DNA from: an uncultured Pelagibacteraceae bacterium
Lineage (GTDB): Bacteria > Pseudomonadota > Alphaproteobacteria > Pelagibacterales > Pelagibacteraceae
DNA: 64,000 nt
Reading direction: 5' to 3'
NCBI GenBank assembly: GCA_902564265.1
Contig: CACFAI010000002.1
Location: 62,001-126,000 of the forward strand
Shown: positions 63,372 through 64,000 of the stretch, piece by piece
Position numbering within the stretch: the stretch's first letter is position 1
Layout of the letters: every line of letters starts with the position of its first letter
Notes under the pieces: model-generated
The model's database searches: none
Told to the model about the DNA's origin: nothing
Seen by the model: the letters and a program-made list of their open reading frames with translations, nothing else
Position numbers and translations under genes: made by a program

Positions 63372-64000
63372 TTAATTAGTTAACCATAAAGTTTCAAATG
63401 GTTTCAATTCTGATTTTTGGCTCATACAAGTTTTATCCAATAAGTTTTTGTATTTGCTAAATTTATTATCAAATTTTAATTTTTGATATTTTGATGATAA
63501 ATTTGTAATATTATATATAATCTGTTTTTTATCTAAACTTGTTCTTTTAAAACAAAATATTTTTTTTCCTAAATTTAAACTCTCTCTCTTCGCGTTTGGG
63601 TGAAAAGCTTTATTTTTTTTCTTAATGGAAATTAAGTTTAAAATTTTTTTGTAAAATATGCTTTGTTTAGAACTTTTATCTTTTAATAAATTATCCAATC
63701 TTTTTTTGTTCCATTTGAACCTATTTAAATCTCTTTTATTCTCTGAAATAATATATTTATATTCATCATTTGAAGTTCCAAATATAGAATTAAAATAAAT
63801 CGCAGGCACCCCTTCAAAAGCAATCATTATGGCGTGTGCAGATATGTATCTTTCCATGAAATATCTTCCTTTTTTATCATAGTCAGTTTTTTGAAATGCG
63901 TTAAATAAAGTGATATTTGCTTCGTACACTTTTTTCGATGATCCTTGAACTTTTCTATAAGATAATTGCCCACCATTTTTTTTCAAACGCTTAAAGAGCA
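63372..64000 (-). CDS. GH13 sucrose/glucosylglycerate phosphorylase-like, C-terminal part (truncated at window edge)
   Basis: GGQLSYRKVQGSSKKVYEANITLFNAF, AHAIMIAFEGVPAIYFNSIFGTSND; frame remains open to 64000. Confidence 0.75.
   Translation of the reverse strand, partial: LFKRLKKNGGQLSYRKVQGSSKKVYEANITLFNAFQKTDYDKKGRYFMERYISAHAIMIAFEGVPAIYFNSIFGTSNDEYKYIISENKRDLNRFKWNKKRLDNLLKDKSSKQSIFYKKILNLISIKKKNKAFHPNAKRESLNLGKKIFCFKRTSLDKKQIIYNITNLSSKYQKLKFDNKFSKYKNLLDKTCMSQKSELKPFETLWLTN

Noticed and set aside
1-64000. CRISPR arrays, transposons, prophage or toxin-antitoxin modules
   Set aside because: No regularly spaced repeats, transposase/integrase motifs, phage genes or recognisable TA pairs were seen.

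Overview
This is a very AT-rich, tightly packed alphaproteobacterial chromosome segment. Gene content, synteny and small-protein style resemble SAR11/Pelagibacterales (inferred from the sequence; no search was run). Most of it is housekeeping: secG-tpiA, ppiD-like-trpEGDC-lexA-gltX, a lipid A/envelope/isoprenoid/translation block (lpxB-lpxI-lpxA-lpxD-fabZ-ompH-bamA-dxr-cdsA-uppS-frr-tsf-rpsB), dnaE, lolD/lolCE, proS, RNase J, coaX, birA, a complete 14-gene nuoA-N operon, tRNA-Asp and tRNA-Val, lon-clpX-clpP-tig and tRNA-Leu. From about 52 kb onward it is more mixed: UDG, thioesterase, NCS1 permease, TerC, SDR, M23 peptidase, FAH-like hydratase, small secreted or membrane proteins, a GT-C-like membrane protein and a GH13 sucrose-phosphorylase-like gene cut by the window edge. 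I found no CRISPR array, transposase, prophage or recognisable defence system. The observations most worth a second look are: a twice-repeated 'RBS + tiny ORF + GNRA-loop hairpin' module at 60.27-60.70 kb with an apparent compensatory base-pair change; a neighbouring secreted protein with an internal Cys-containing duplication; a frameshifted lolD at an A7 tract; two LexA-type boxes around a corrected lexA start; a structured-looking rpsB leader; divergent start codons 1 nt apart; and absence of pyrH, rseP and hupB from positions where alphaproteobacteria usually carry them.
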